Positions 7,901 to 17,008 of a DNA stretch of 64,000 bases are shown in pieces (position 1 is the stretch's first letter; each line of letters starts with the position of its first letter). Source of the stretch: Hyphomicrobiaceae bacterium. GTDB taxonomy: Bacteria > Pseudomonadota > Alphaproteobacteria > Rhizobiales > Methyloligellaceae. Under the pieces are notes generated by a model. That model was not told the DNA's origin and did not search any database. It saw only the letters and a program-made list of their open reading frames with translations. Location: assembly GCA_028066055.1 (NCBI GenBank), contig JALCBY010000013.1, positions 4,725-68,724 of the forward strand, given 5' to 3'. The translations under genes were made by a program, and so were the position numbers.

Positions 7901-10147
7901 TCAAATCTCCACGTCATATTTCGCAGCGAAGCCCTCCAGATGCTTGCGCATATCGTCGATCTCAGCAGAAAGCGCATCTTTCAGCAGCTGTTCAACCGTC
8001 GACGAATCAAGCGAACGGATCATAGCTTTAACCGGACCTATGGACGATGGGGCCATGGAAATCGATCGGAATCCGATCCCGACCAATGCCATCGCTTCGA
8101 TCGGGCTGCCCGCCATTTCACCGCAAAGCGTCACCGGAACCTCATGTTCACGTGCCTTCCTCGCGATTTCGTCCAACACGCGAAGGACCGGATAGGATAA
8201 CGGGTCGAACCGCTGTGCAACCTGCAGGTTGGTCCGGTCGGCCGCGAACAGGAACTGCAAAAGATCATTGCTCCCGACCGAGACGAAATCCACCAGAGGA
8301 AACAGTCGGTCCAGTTGCCAGACGAGCGCCGGAACCTCGATCATGACGCCGAGCTGCAAGCGCTTCGGCAGTGTGTAACCGTGCAGCACCATGTGCCGCA
8401 CTTCCTTGTCGATCAGCTCGCGAGCGGCTTGAATTTCCGAGACGTCCGATACCATAGGAAGCATCACCCGCACCTCGCGTCCCTGAGCAGCCCTCATCAG
8501 CGCCCGGAATTGCGTCCGCAACAGCGCGGGCCGATCCAGCGCCATGCGGATAGCGCGCCAGCCCAGAGCCGGATTCTCTTCGTGTGATGAACGAAGATAT
8601 GGCAGCACCTTGTCGCCGCCGATATCGAGCGACCGGAAGACCACCGGTTTGTCACCGACCGCGTCGAGGACCTCGGCATACATTTTCTGCTGCTCGTCGG
8701 GACGTGGAAACGTGGATGCGATCATGAACTGAAACTCGGTTCTGAACAGACCGATGCCCGCGGCACCCGTTTCACGCAGATACGGCAGATCCACCAGCAA
8801 TCCCGCGTTCATGTGAAGCTCAATTTCGACTCCATCCTTGGTCCTGGCAGCCCGGTTTTTGATCTTGGCGTATCTTGCCTCACGCTGGGCCTTGAGGCGT
8901 TCCTTATCCTTGTATCCGGAAACAATATCGGGCGAGGGACGGACGTGAACTTCGCCTGCCTCGGCGTCCACGACGACAGGGTCGGAGGTGTCCAGCCTGT
9001 TCAGAATGCCATCCGCCTGACCGACCGCAGGAACGCCGAGTGCCCGGGCGACAATCGCCACATGACTCGCGTGGCCACCTTCTTCGAGAATAAGCGCTCG
9101 GATTTTCTCCTGATCGTAGTCCAGCAATTCGGCCGGCCCCATCGAATGAGCGACCAATACGGTGTCGTCCGGCAACTCCTCGCCGACGGCAGTCGAGCGC
9201 CCCGTCAACATCCGCAGGAGCCGGTTGGACAAGTCGTTCAGATCGTTGAAGCGTTCGCGCAGGAACGGCGCCGTGTGATTCACGACCCGTGCGCGTGTAT
9301 CGTTCTGAACTTTCGCGACAGCCGCCTCCGCCGTCAGTCCCGTCGCAACGGCTTCGTTCATCCGCCTGATCCAGCCGCGGTCGTGCGCGAACATCCGATA
9401 CGCCTCAAGCACGTCCCGATGCTCGCCCGCGCGGGCCACATCGCCGCGCGACAGCATGTCGTCGATTGTTGCGCGGAGCCTCTCTATGGCATCTGCAAGA
9501 CGTCTGGTCTCGTGCTCGATATCATCGGCAATCAGCGTGTCGACCGCAACCCGCGGAACATGCAGTACCACGTGGCCATGGGCGACACCATCCGAAAGCG
9601 ACACGCCGCGCACGACCTGCCCCGCCGACCGGCTGACCGCCTGCGCCGAACCCAACTGGTCCGAAGCAATCATCTCCGCAAGAACCATCGCGACGATCTG
9701 GAGGGCTTCGACCTCTTCTTCCATATAGTGCCGCTGCGTACGGTTCTGGACGGTCAGCACGCCGATAACCCGCCCCTGCCGCTGAATGGGGACGCCAAGG
9801 AATGAATGAAAAACCTCCTCACCCGTTTCAGGGCGATAAGAGAAAGAAGGGTGCTCCCGCGCCTCAGGAAGATTCACCGCCTCCGCACGCATGGCGACAA
9901 GCCCGACCAAGCCCTCGCCGCGCGCAAGATGCGTGTTGTGTACGGCTTCCGGGTTCAATCCCTCCGTCGCCGCCAGCTCCATGGATTCGTCCCGGCGGCG
10001 CACATAGATGGAACACACCTCGGCAACCATATTGGCGGCAATGTCCACCACGATGCGCGCAAGTTTGACCTCGCCGCCCTCCTGAAGCGCCATGGTTTCG
10101 CGCAGGCGGCGCAGCAATACGCGCGGTGCTCCGATCGTTGGTGCCAT
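7901..10147 (-). CDS. ptsP: Phosphoenolpyruvate-protein phosphotransferase PtsP (Enzyme I-Ntr)
   Basis: First protein of the nitrogen phosphotransferase relay: it takes phosphate from PEP and passes it to NPr, then to EIIA-Ntr, for regulation rather than sugar uptake. From the chosen start (748 residues) it has an N-terminal GAF domain (about 15-155, IVVDIAANMVAEVCSIYV), then the Enzyme I core: the phospho-His domain (GGHASHVAIVARALGVPAVG) and the PEP-binding barrel (GIGLFRTEFQFM, SVGSNDLLQFLFAADR, CGEMAGSP with the catalytic Cys). GAF plus Enzyme I defines EI-Ntr and fits proteobacteria lacking sugar PTS. The ATG at 10147 (MAPTIGAPRVLLRRL) matches the usual N-terminus; the frame extends 22 codons further upstream. 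It lies downstream of lysC, a common alphaproteobacterial arrangement. Confidence 0.96.
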   Translation of the reverse strand: MAPTIGAPRVLLRRLRETMALQEGGEVKLARIVVDIAANMVAEVCSIYVRRRDESMELAATEGLNPEAVHNTHLARGEGLVGLVAMRAEAVNLPEAREHPSFSYRPETGEEVFHSFLGVPIQRQGRVIGVLTVQNRTQRHYMEEEVEALQIVAMVLAEMIASDQLGSAQAVSRSAGQVVRGVSLSDGVAHGHVVLHVPRVAVDTLIADDIEHETRRLADAIERLRATIDDMLSRGDVARAGEHRDVLEAYRMFAHDRGWIRRMNEAVATGLTAEAAVAKVQNDTRARVVNHTAPFLRERFNDLNDLSNRLLRMLTGRSTAVGEELPDDTVLVAHSMGPAELLDYDQEKIRALILEEGGHASHVAIVARALGVPAVGQADGILNRLDTSDPVVVDAEAGEVHVRPSPDIVSGYKDKERLKAQREARYAKIKNRAARTKDGVEIELHMNAGLLVDLPYLRETGAAGIGLFRTEFQFMIASTFPRPDEQQKMYAEVLDAVGDKPVVFRSLDIGGDKVLPYLRSSHEENPALGWRAIRMALDRPALLRTQFRALMRAAQGREVRVMLPMVSDVSEIQAARELIDKEVRHMVLHGYTLPKRLQLGVMIEVPALVWQLDRLFPLVDFVSVGSNDLLQFLFAADRTNLQVAQRFDPLSYPVLRVLDEIARKAREHEVPVTLCGEMAGSPIEAMALVGIGFRSISMAPSSIGPVKAMIRSLDSSTVEQLLKDALSAEIDDMRKHLEGFAAKYDVEI

Positions 10148-10246
10148 CAGAAATCTGTCTCTGTTCACCCCGCACGCTCGCCGTGCCGGGAATTTCGCGT
10201 TTCCGGATGTCAACGCCCGCCGCGGCGGCGCCGGAAGGATTTCCGG

Positions 10247-11494
10247 TCAGGCGTTGTCCAGACCATACAGCGAATGCAGGGTCCTCACGGCAAGCTCGGC
10301 ATATGCCGCATCGATCAGCACGCTGATCTTGATTTCGGATGTCGAAATCGCCTCGATATTGATGCCCTTGTCCGCCATAGCCTTGAACATTTGCGATGCC
10401 ACGCCCGCATGGCTGCGCATTCCGATCCCTATGACCGAAACCTTGACGATATCGGTCGCGCCGCGCAGATCCTCATAACCGATCTCGGCCTTGACGTCTT
10501 TCAGCACCTCGAGCGCACGATCAAGATCCGCATCGCTCACTGTAAACGTCAAATCCGTCGTTTTCCCGTCGCCCGAAACATTCTGGACGATCATATCGAC
10601 GTTGATGTTCGCATCCGCCAGAGGACCGAATACGCGGGCCGCCACGCCCGGCTTGTCCTGAACCCCGATAAGCGTGACCTTTGCCTCATCCTTTGTGTAG
10701 GCAATACCGCTGACGACCTGTTGTTCCACTATTTCATCCTCGTCGCAAACCAGCGTTCCGGCTTGTGTTCCATCTTCGTGCTGCGCATCCGCCGGCTCGA
10801 AACTCGAACGCACGAGAAGCCGAACCTGATGAACCATCGCAAGCTGAACCGATCGCGTCTGCAAGACCTTGGCGCCGAGCGAAGCGGTTTCCAACATCTC
10901 TTCGTAAGAGATTTTGTCAAGGCGGCGCGCCTGCGGCACGATGCGCGGGTCGCCGGTGTAAATGCCATCGACATCCGTGTAGATGTCGCAACGGTCGGCA
11001 CCAAGCGCGGCGGCCAGTGCAACGGCACTGGTATCTGATCCGCCCCGCCCCAAAGTCGTCACGCGGCCATCGGGACCAAGGCCCTGAAACCCGGGCACAA
11101 CAGCGACTTCGCCGTTTTTGAGGCGGGTTTTGAGCTGGTCCGTTTCAATATCAACAATTCGCGCCGCGCCGTGAGCGTCGTCCGTATGAACGGGAAGCTG
11201 CCAGCCGAGCCACGACCGTGCGGGAATGCCCATATCCTGAAGAATGATGGACAGCAGTCCGCACGTGACCTGTTCACCGGTGGAGACCACAACGTCATAT
11301 TCCCGCGCATCGTGAAGGGGCGCCGCCTCGCGGGTCCAGGAAACCAGACGATCCGTCTGATCTCCCATGGCCGACACGACCACCGCGCATTGATTGCCCT
11401 GGTCGATTTCACGTTTGATATGCGCGGCGGCGGCCCGGATCCTTTCCAGATCCGCAACAGAGGTTCCACCGAATTTCAGCACGAGAAGTGCCAT
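10247..11494 (-). CDS. lysC: Aspartate kinase
   Basis: Phosphorylates aspartate, the first step toward lysine, threonine, methionine and diaminopimelate. About 415 residues. The kinase domain starts with the conserved LVLKFGGTSVADLERI and contains GRGGSDTSAVALAAALGA; two tandem ACT domains fill the C-terminal third (VTLIGVQDKPGVAARVFGPL and VSVIGIGMRSHAGVASQMF), the site of feedback inhibition by lysine and/or threonine. The ATG at 11494 is preceded by GGACGGGATCAGCT and gives the canonical start; the frame upstream is only an extension. An internal start producing a separate ACT subunit is known for some homologues but was not tested here. ubiG is divergent. Confidence 0.97.
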   Translation of the reverse strand: MALLVLKFGGTSVADLERIRAAAAHIKREIDQGNQCAVVVSAMGDQTDRLVSWTREAAPLHDAREYDVVVSTGEQVTCGLLSIILQDMGIPARSWLGWQLPVHTDDAHGAARIVDIETDQLKTRLKNGEVAVVPGFQGLGPDGRVTTLGRGGSDTSAVALAAALGADRCDIYTDVDGIYTGDPRIVPQARRLDKISYEEMLETASLGAKVLQTRSVQLAMVHQVRLLVRSSFEPADAQHEDGTQAGTLVCDEDEIVEQQVVSGIAYTKDEAKVTLIGVQDKPGVAARVFGPLADANINVDMIVQNVSGDGKTTDLTFTVSDADLDRALEVLKDVKAEIGYEDLRGATDIVKVSVIGIGMRSHAGVASQMFKAMADKGINIEAISTSEIKISVLIDAAYAELAVRTLHSLYGLDNA

Positions 11495-11658
11495 AGCTGA
11501 TCCCGTCCAATTCGAAGCACGCGCCACGAAAGCTCCTGGCTGCCTCAAAAGTGCGGCCAGCGTGCAAATCGCGCGTATTCTTAGTCGCTTAACCTCCGAC
11601 CTGCAACAAAGGCGGAGCATGCTTGACAATTCGGCCTCCACGATCCCCCAATGACTCC

Positions 11659-12429
11659 ATGACCGACCCACTTCAGAACGAACTGCCGCCATCATCCGAG
11701 CGCACGCTGGACCAGAATGAAGTCGCTCGTTTTGCGGCGATCGCCGATGAATGGTGGGACCCCAATGGCAAGTTCCGGCCACTGCACGCGCTCAATCCGG
11801 CCAGACTGACCTTCGTGCGCGATCAGATTTGCACCCATTTCGATCTGGACAGCCGCGACCTGAAGCCGTTCGAAGGTCTGAAAATCATAGATATCGGTTG
11901 TGGCGGCGGTCTTCTTTGCGAGCCCCTGTCACGGCTCGGTGCAGCGGTAACGGGCATCGATCCGGCGGAAGACAGCATAAATGCCGCGCGCGCTCACGCC
12001 GAGGCACAGGGTTTGAAAATTGGCTACCGGGCCGATCGCGTCGAGAATCTGGTCGCAGATGGCGAGCGCTTTGACGCGGTTCTCGCGCTGGAAGTGGTCG
12101 AGCATGTGCCGGACGTACCGGCGTTCCTTGGCGTGGCCGCAGATCTCGTCCGGCCCGGCGGGTTGATGCTGCTCTCGACCATCAACCGGACGCTGAAATC
12201 CTACGCGCTGGCAATCGTCGGAGCGGAATTCATCTTGCGCTGGTTGCCAGTCGGCACCCATCGCTGGGATCGTTTTGTGACGCCGGCGGAGCTGTCGGAC
12301 GCTTGCTCGCAGGCGGACCTCCAGGAAGTGTCACGCAAAGGTCTGGTATTTGACCCGCTCGAAGGGTCATGGCGGCTGTCGTCCGATACAGACGTGAACT
12401 ATCTGATGTCGGCATCCCGGCCCGGCTGA
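11659..12429 (+). CDS. ubiG: Ubiquinone biosynthesis O-methyltransferase
   Basis: UbiG carries out both O-methylations of ubiquinone synthesis at the membrane face. About 256 residues. The N-terminus (TLDQNEVARFAAIADEWWDP) and the region PLHALNPARLTFVRDQI are signature stretches of UbiG; the S-adenosylmethionine site is IIDIGCGGGLLCEPLSRLGA, and the central acidic motif is FDAVLALEVVEHVPD. I chose the ATG at 11659 over an in-frame TTG at 11623 because it fits the family length. It is divergent from lysC and its stop is two bases from the convergent stop of the TIGR02466 gene. Confidence 0.95.
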   Translation: MTDPLQNELPPSSERTLDQNEVARFAAIADEWWDPNGKFRPLHALNPARLTFVRDQICTHFDLDSRDLKPFEGLKIIDIGCGGGLLCEPLSRLGAAVTGIDPAEDSINAARAHAEAQGLKIGYRADRVENLVADGERFDAVLALEVVEHVPDVPAFLGVAADLVRPGGLMLLSTINRTLKSYALAIVGAEFILRWLPVGTHRWDRFVTPAELSDACSQADLQEVSRKGLVFDPLEGSWRLSSDTDVNYLMSASRPG

Positions 12430-12431
12430 TC

Positions 12432-13040
12432 TCACATCGTGAGATTGAACGCGATTGAGATGCGCTCCGAGGCGCCGCGCGTCGGCTTGACCGAATGCTT
12501 TACGAAGCTCTGGAACAGGATCATCTTCCCTTCCTTGGGCGTGATCGGCATGACCTTGACGTTCAGGCCGTTTGATTTGCGCGTCGGGGGATCGAGCATG
12601 ATGTCCATGTACGGCGAATGAATGAGCAGATCGCCGCTTCCCGCAGGCGCCTTCGCATAGTAGATGCCGCTGATGACCGCGTTGGAATGGTGATGAACTT
12701 CCTGGGCGTGGCCCTCGCCATAGATATTCAGCCAACACTCGGTGAATTTCAGGGGAAAGCGGTCAATCTCGAGTTCGAGCGCATTGGCGAAGTCGTTCGC
12801 CTCGCGCATAATCACCTCCCGCAACGGCTCAAACTCCTCGTGCTGCACCAAAGTCGTCGGACTGCCGATGGTCGTGTAGAGGTCGCAACTCCACGTGGCA
12901 GGTAGAGAATTTGGTTCGGTCGAGCGAATCCGATCAATCCCCACGTCGATCGTCTCGTTCAGCTTCTTGGCATCGGCAATCTGGATTTCCCGGACGACAG
13001 TCGGAAAAAACAGCAGAGTTTCGTTCTTGTTCGCGGCCAT
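12432..13040 (-). CDS. TIGR02466-family 2OG-Fe(II) oxygenase-like protein
   Basis: 202 residues. The sequence fits the TIGR02466 family: LLFFPTVVREIQI at the start, an NIYGEGHAQEVHHHSNAVIS stretch with candidate metal-ligand histidines, GSGDLLIHSP, and a C-terminal LFQSFVKHSVKPT followed by RISIAFNL, the usual double-stranded beta-helix ending with a distal His and an Arg for 2-oxoglutarate. The family is probably made of non-haem iron oxygenases related to prolyl hydroxylases, but no substrate is established. It is the third of three minus-strand genes (hydrolase, DUF1178, this), with about 20 bases between it and DUF1178. Confidence 0.8.
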   Translation of the reverse strand: MAANKNETLLFFPTVVREIQIADAKKLNETIDVGIDRIRSTEPNSLPATWSCDLYTTIGSPTTLVQHEEFEPLREVIMREANDFANALELEIDRFPLKFTECWLNIYGEGHAQEVHHHSNAVISGIYYAKAPAGSGDLLIHSPYMDIMLDPPTRKSNGLNVKVMPITPKEGKMILFQSFVKHSVKPTRGASERISIAFNLTM

Positions 13041-13061
13041 CCGGCGCTCCCGGTACTGGTT

Positions 13062-13466
13062 TCAGTTGTGATCTTCCGGCAGAACCGGAAGAGGATGAAA
13101 ATCCACGCCCTCGTCTTGCAGAGAGTCGGCTTCGTCCGCCGTTGCGTTCCCGTAAATACTGCGCGGCTCGACCTCTTCGCGGTGTATCTTCCGAGCCTCT
13201 TCGGCAAATTTGTCGCCCACATTCTCCGATGATTTCAGGATATGGTTCCGTGCCTCACGCAACACCTCGACGATCTCGCGCTGATTTTTGGAAGAGGTTT
13301 CCCGGCGGGCGATGCTCGGCGCCATGGGCGCTTTTGAAACGTCCTGCAACCCGCAATGGGGGCATATCACCAGACCGTGTTTCACCTGGTCGTCGAACGC
13401 AGCCGAATTGGAAAACCAGCCTTCGAATTCGTGGTCGCGCGCGCATACGAGTTGGTAGCGGATCAT
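13062..13466 (-). CDS. DUF1178 family protein
   Basis: 134 residues. The N-terminus MIRYQLVCARDHEFEGWF and the CPHC pair (VICPHCGLQDVSKAPMAP) define DUF1178, a small family common in alpha- and betaproteobacteria whose cysteines probably bind zinc as a ribbon. The rest is charged and helical. No function is known. It overlaps the upstream carbon-nitrogen hydrolase by four bases in the ATGA form, so the two are translationally coupled; this pairing is conserved in many Hyphomicrobiales. Confidence 0.88.
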   Translation of the reverse strand: MIRYQLVCARDHEFEGWFSNSAAFDDQVKHGLVICPHCGLQDVSKAPMAPSIARRETSSKNQREIVEVLREARNHILKSSENVGDKFAEEARKIHREEVEPRSIYGNATADEADSLQDEGVDFHPLPVLPEDHN

Positions 13467-14332
13467 GATGCCTCCTTTACGGCAACGACCTCTGCATCTG
13501 AAGGAGATTTGAAGTCTCGATCATGGCGAAGTGAGGGAATCCGGGTGCGCGCCTCAGCCACCTGTACCGGATCAATTTCGGCGAAAATCACGTCGGGTTC
13601 CGTACCAGCTTCGGCAATAATTTCACCCCACGGCGATATGATCAGAGAGTGTCCGTAGGTCGATCGTCCCATATCGTGTGCACCCCCTTGAGCTGCGGCG
13701 AAGACATACACGCCGTTTTCTATCGCCCGGGCGCGCAGAAGAACATGCCAATGCGCCTTGCCCGTCTGTTCCGTGAAGGCTGACGGAACACTGACAAACT
13801 GCGCGCCGGCTTGCGCCAGGCTCCGATAGAGCGCGGGAAACCGCAGGTCGTAGCAGGTCGTCAAACCGAATTTGCCCCAAGGCAATTCGGCAATGACCGC
13901 CCGATGGCCCGGTTGGTAGTTCTTCGACTCCCGGTAGGTTTCGCCGTTCGGCAGGTCGACATCGAACATGTGAATCTTGTCGTAACGCGCGGCGATGTCG
14001 CCACGAGGCGTATAGAGAAACGACCGGTTGGCAACTTTCTTGTCCGACAGCTGGATCGCAACCGAACCGATATGAAGCCAGATTCCCAGTTCCTTCGCCA
14101 ATCCGGAAAACCTTTCGACAGCTGGATTATCCTCTTCAGGCCCGGTCTTTTCGAACAATGCGCGCGTCTTCAGGACCATCAACGATGTGTTCTCGGGCGT
14201 CTGCACATACTGCGCCCCGTCACCGGCTGCAGTACGAACGGCTGCTTCGGCGGCTTCCAGATTTTTTTCCACCACACTCTCGCTGCGCAGCTGGACCAAT
14301 GCGGCACGGAATGATTCCGGTTTTTTTCCCAT
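13463..14332 (-). CDS. Carbon-nitrogen hydrolase (Nit/omega-amidase type)
   Basis: 289 residues, one nitrilase-superfamily domain. The catalytic triad can be placed: Glu in QTPENTSL, Lys in YDKIHMFDVDLP, and the nucleophile Cys in GLTTCYDLRFPALYRSL. The DKIHMFDVD and CYDLRFP motifs are closest to the Nit1/Nit2 branch, whose members hydrolyse deaminated glutathione or alpha-ketoglutaramate as metabolite repair enzymes. In related genomes a glutaredoxin gene (grxC) often sits between comF and this gene; here only 41 bases separate them and grxC is absent, although a deaminated-glutathione amidase role remains likely. Confidence 0.9.
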   Translation of the reverse strand: MGKKPESFRAALVQLRSESVVEKNLEAAEAAVRTAAGDGAQYVQTPENTSLMVLKTRALFEKTGPEEDNPAVERFSGLAKELGIWLHIGSVAIQLSDKKVANRSFLYTPRGDIAARYDKIHMFDVDLPNGETYRESKNYQPGHRAVIAELPWGKFGLTTCYDLRFPALYRSLAQAGAQFVSVPSAFTEQTGKAHWHVLLRARAIENGVYVFAAAQGGAHDMGRSTYGHSLIISPWGEIIAEAGTEPDVIFAEIDPVQVAEARTRIPSLRHDRDFKSPSDAEVVAVKEAS

Positions 14333-14373
14333 ATTCTTTTTCGCTCTAAATATTCATTGCAGCCGATACTGCG

Positions 14374-15183
14374 CTAGAGCCGCGGCGTCAACGGATCGAC
14401 AACCCGGCCAAGCGCAAGCACGTCGACGCGGGCCGCGCCTGCTCCAAGCAGTGCCTTCGCGCAGGCATTGGCCGTGGCGCCCGTCGTGATGACGTCGTCG
14501 ACAAGAACGATATTCATGGATTCAATCGTCCTGCGGTGCTTCTCCGGTACACTGAACGCGCCGGCCACATTGCGCCGGCGCTGCTCAACGCTGAGGCCGA
14601 CCTGACTCACGGTGCGACGGGTTCGCTCCAGCACAACCGGCGCTTCCTTTACGCCCGAGACGCGGGCAATGGCGCGCGACAGCAATACGGCCTGATTGAA
14701 GCGGCGCTCCCACAATCGCATACGCGCCAGAGGAACGGGCACCAGAATGTCGGCATCGCGCAAAAGATCCTCTCCGGCATGAACCATCCAGCGTGAAAAC
14801 AGTTCGACGCCTTCGTGACGGTCCCGGTATTTGAGCCCATGAACAAGCGTGCGCAGGGTCCCGTCATACCGAGCAACGGCGCGTGCCCGACCGTATTGCG
14901 GCGGGTCGGCCAGCGCTGCCGCGGAAACAATTTTATCCCCGGACGGGTAGGGTAATGGAATGCCCAAGCAGTCACACCGCGGACTTTCAATGAAATCGAT
15001 GTCCCGCCAGCACGCCGCGCAAACCCCGCCGTGCCCCTGAACGGATGCACGACAGGCAAGACAAAGCGGCGGCAGCACGACATCGACGACCCAACCTCCC
15101 AGCTTGCGCAACAATGCCGCTACGGACGATGTGGGGAGTCCGATCCGGCCGTCACTTGTCATTTGCACCGGTTCGCTGTTCAT
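14374..15183 (-). CDS. comF: ComF family phosphoribosyltransferase-like protein
   Basis: 269 residues. An N-terminal zinc-finger-like segment with paired cysteines (LPPLCLACRASV, GGVCAACWRDI, PRCDCLGIPL) precedes a type I phosphoribosyltransferase domain whose PRPP loop is IVLVDDVITTGATANACAKA. The conserved ComF core VPVPLARMRLWERRFNQ is also present. In naturally competent bacteria ComF assists uptake of single-stranded DNA; in alphaproteobacteria it is kept even where competence is unknown. It is divergent from the methyltransferase gene at 15313. Confidence 0.92.
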   Translation of the reverse strand: MNSEPVQMTSDGRIGLPTSSVAALLRKLGGWVVDVVLPPLCLACRASVQGHGGVCAACWRDIDFIESPRCDCLGIPLPYPSGDKIVSAAALADPPQYGRARAVARYDGTLRTLVHGLKYRDRHEGVELFSRWMVHAGEDLLRDADILVPVPLARMRLWERRFNQAVLLSRAIARVSGVKEAPVVLERTRRTVSQVGLSVEQRRRNVAGAFSVPEKHRRTIESMNIVLVDDVITTGATANACAKALLGAGAARVDVLALGRVVDPLTPRL

Positions 15184-15312
15184 GCAACTGCCATCACATC
15201 CGTCGTTGGCCGCGGTCTCACGATGTCCGGGGCATGCTGGTATGATATGCGTTCACACGGTTGCATGCCAGTAAGGCAAGCGCCTCGCTTTGCAGACAAA
15301 GGCACGACCCTC

Positions 15313-16230
15313 ATGCCCGCCGGCCAGCAAGTCATATTCGACAGAAGATTGCTCGCGAAGCGGCGCGATCGCTCCGCGTCTGCCATCGGATCGGCCGACT
15401 TTCTCCTGCGGCGTGCAGCGGAAGACATGGTAACCAGGCTTCAATCGGTCCTGCGGGACTTTCCCGACGCCCTCGACCTGGGCTGCCATCATGGCCTCCT
15501 GAATCAAATGCTCCTGAATGATCCGCGCATCGGCACGCTTTTCAGCGCCGACTTGTCGCTGGCCTTCGCCGCCCATTGTCCGGGCCTGAAAGTCGTATGC
15601 GACGAGGAGTTTCTCCCGTTTACGGCTTCAAGCCTCGATCTCGTCGCGTCCTGTCTGACACTGCATCACGTGAACGACCTGCCCGGTACGCTTGTCCAGA
15701 TCCGTCGCGCACTCAAGCCGGACGGATTGTTTCTCGCAGCGGTCCTCGGCGGGCAGACGCTCCACGAATTGCGCGCTGCCCTCGCGCAGGCCGAGGAAGA
15801 AGTCGATGGCGGTGTGAGTCCACGCGTTGCACCCTTTGCCGATGTCCGGGATCTGGGGGCGTTGCTCCAACGAGCGGGGTTCGCCCTGCCCGTAACCGAT
15901 GCGGATCACGTGAACGTCACATATCCGACGATGTTCGAACTGATGCGGGATATCAGGGCGATGGGCGCGAGCAACACTCTCGCCGAGAGGCGCCGGACCC
16001 CCCTGAAACGCGCACTGCTGCTGCGCGCGGCCGAGATCTATGCAGAGAATTTCTCGAATCCGAATGGCCAGGTCCGTGCCACCTTTGAGATCATCCACAT
16101 GACCGGCTGGGTACCCGATCCATCACAACCAAAACCTCTAAAGCCAGGCAGTGCAAAGGCACGACTTGCCGACGCGCTCGGGACCGAGGAGGTTTCGACC
16201 GGCGAGAAAGCAGGAAAATCGGGCGATTGA
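15313..16230 (+). CDS. SAM-dependent methyltransferase (BioC/NDUFAF5-like)
   Basis: About 305 residues. It has FDRRLLAKRRDRSA at the start, a methyltransferase core with ALDLGCHHGLLNQML and DLVASCLTLHHVNDLPGTL, and a long C-terminal region (YPTMFELMRDIRAMGASNTL) typical of the group that includes mitochondrial NDUFAF5, which modifies an arginine of complex I subunit NDUFS7, and BioC. The NDUFAF5-like assignment is the better one because of the RDIRAMGASN stretch. The ATG at 15313 has AAAGG about 10 bases upstream; the frame is open further back into the divergent comF gene. Confidence 0.85.
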   Translation: MPAGQQVIFDRRLLAKRRDRSASAIGSADFLLRRAAEDMVTRLQSVLRDFPDALDLGCHHGLLNQMLLNDPRIGTLFSADLSLAFAAHCPGLKVVCDEEFLPFTASSLDLVASCLTLHHVNDLPGTLVQIRRALKPDGLFLAAVLGGQTLHELRAALAQAEEEVDGGVSPRVAPFADVRDLGALLQRAGFALPVTDADHVNVTYPTMFELMRDIRAMGASNTLAERRRTPLKRALLLRAAEIYAENFSNPNGQVRATFEIIHMTGWVPDPSQPKPLKPGSAKARLADALGTEEVSTGEKAGKSGD

Positions 16231-16250
16231 TGGCTGTCGGCGCTTCTTCT

Positions 16251-16451
16251 TCAGATGGAGCCCGCGATGCCTGTATACATATCCCCAACAGAGTCGCCGA
16301 GTGCATAGACGGCGATGATGATCGTTATGCTGAGGCCACCCGCAATCAACGCATACTCGATTGCTGTCGCTCCGCATTCATTTTGAGCAAACCGGGCGAG
16401 CATGCGCGATGCCCCAAAAGTCGACCCTTCAGCGCCGGTACTCTTTTTCAT
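16251..16451 (-). CDS. Flp family type IVb pilin
   Basis: About 66 residues. Near the middle it has a Flp pilin core: MLARFAQNECGATAIEYALI, with G/A then T-A-I-E-Y as in prepilin cleavage regions, followed by the hydrophobic helix IAGGLSITIIIAVYALGDS. I chose the ATG at 16451 because AGGAGGT lies 7 bases upstream. No tad/cpa export genes are present in this window, so this pilin is an orphan copy or depends on a distant cluster. The leader before Gly is longer than in many Flp pilins. It sits 36 bases after mutT on the same strand. Confidence 0.85.
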   Translation of the reverse strand: MKKSTGAEGSTFGASRMLARFAQNECGATAIEYALIAGGLSITIIIAVYALGDSVGDMYTGIAGSI

Positions 16452-16487
16452 CAGCCGACCTCCTGTCCGTCCCGTTGCCATACTGGC

Positions 16488-16892
16488 CTATAGAAAATCT
16501 CTCAAAACCGCCTTCAGCGGTTCATCCGCTGGAGGCATCTCATGTTCACTCAGACGGTTGGGGCGCACCCAAGCCAGTTCCTGCCCTTCCCTCGGCTCGA
16601 CATCGCCTTCCCAGATGCGGCACACATAGAGCGGCATGAGCAAATGAAAGTCCTCATACCCGTGGCTCGCGAATGTGAGCGGCGCGAGGCAGCTCTGCGT
16701 GACGTCTATTCCAAGCTCCTCAGCCAACTCCCTTATCAGCGCATCCTCCGGCAACTCACCAGCCTTGACCTTGCCGCCCGGGAACTCCCAGAGACCTGCC
16801 AGGTGCCGGCCTTCGGGCCGTTTCGCAATCAACACACGGTTGTCCTCGTCAACCAGCGCGCAGGCAACCACAAGTGTAATCGGCGTTAGCAC
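16488..16892 (-). CDS. mutT: 8-oxo-dGTP diphosphatase MutT (Nudix)
   Basis: 134 residues. It sanitises oxidised guanine nucleotides. The Nudix box is complete: GGKVKAGELPEDALIRELAEELGI (G, E, REL, EELG in the right spacing, shown here across 16695-16766). The N-terminal LVVACALVDEDNRVLIAKRP and WEFPGG motifs are those of MutT itself rather than a generic Nudix enzyme. The family is often next to argJ and a parvulin gene in alphaproteobacteria, exactly as here. A terminator separates it from argJ, so it probably has its own promoter. Confidence 0.93.
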   Translation of the reverse strand: MLTPITLVVACALVDEDNRVLIAKRPEGRHLAGLWEFPGGKVKAGELPEDALIRELAEELGIDVTQSCLAPLTFASHGYEDFHLLMPLYVCRIWEGDVEPREGQELAWVRPNRLSEHEMPPADEPLKAVLRDFL

Positions 16893-16980
16893 TGCAACTC
16901 CTTCAGGCTAATGCAGCAGGGTTAAGACCGGGCTAGCCCCCGTTCTTAAAGTGTCGGCAAGGTTTAGAAGAAGTGAACAC

Positions 16981-17004
16981 AAAAAACACCCGTGCATTCC
17001 ACGG
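16981..17004 (-). terminator. Rho-independent terminator of argJ
   Basis: Five bases past the argJ stop on the minus strand, CCGTG and CACGG pair around a five-base loop and are followed by GTGTTTTTTG. Short stem but a good U-tract. Confidence 0.65.
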
Positions 17005-17008
17005 ACGC

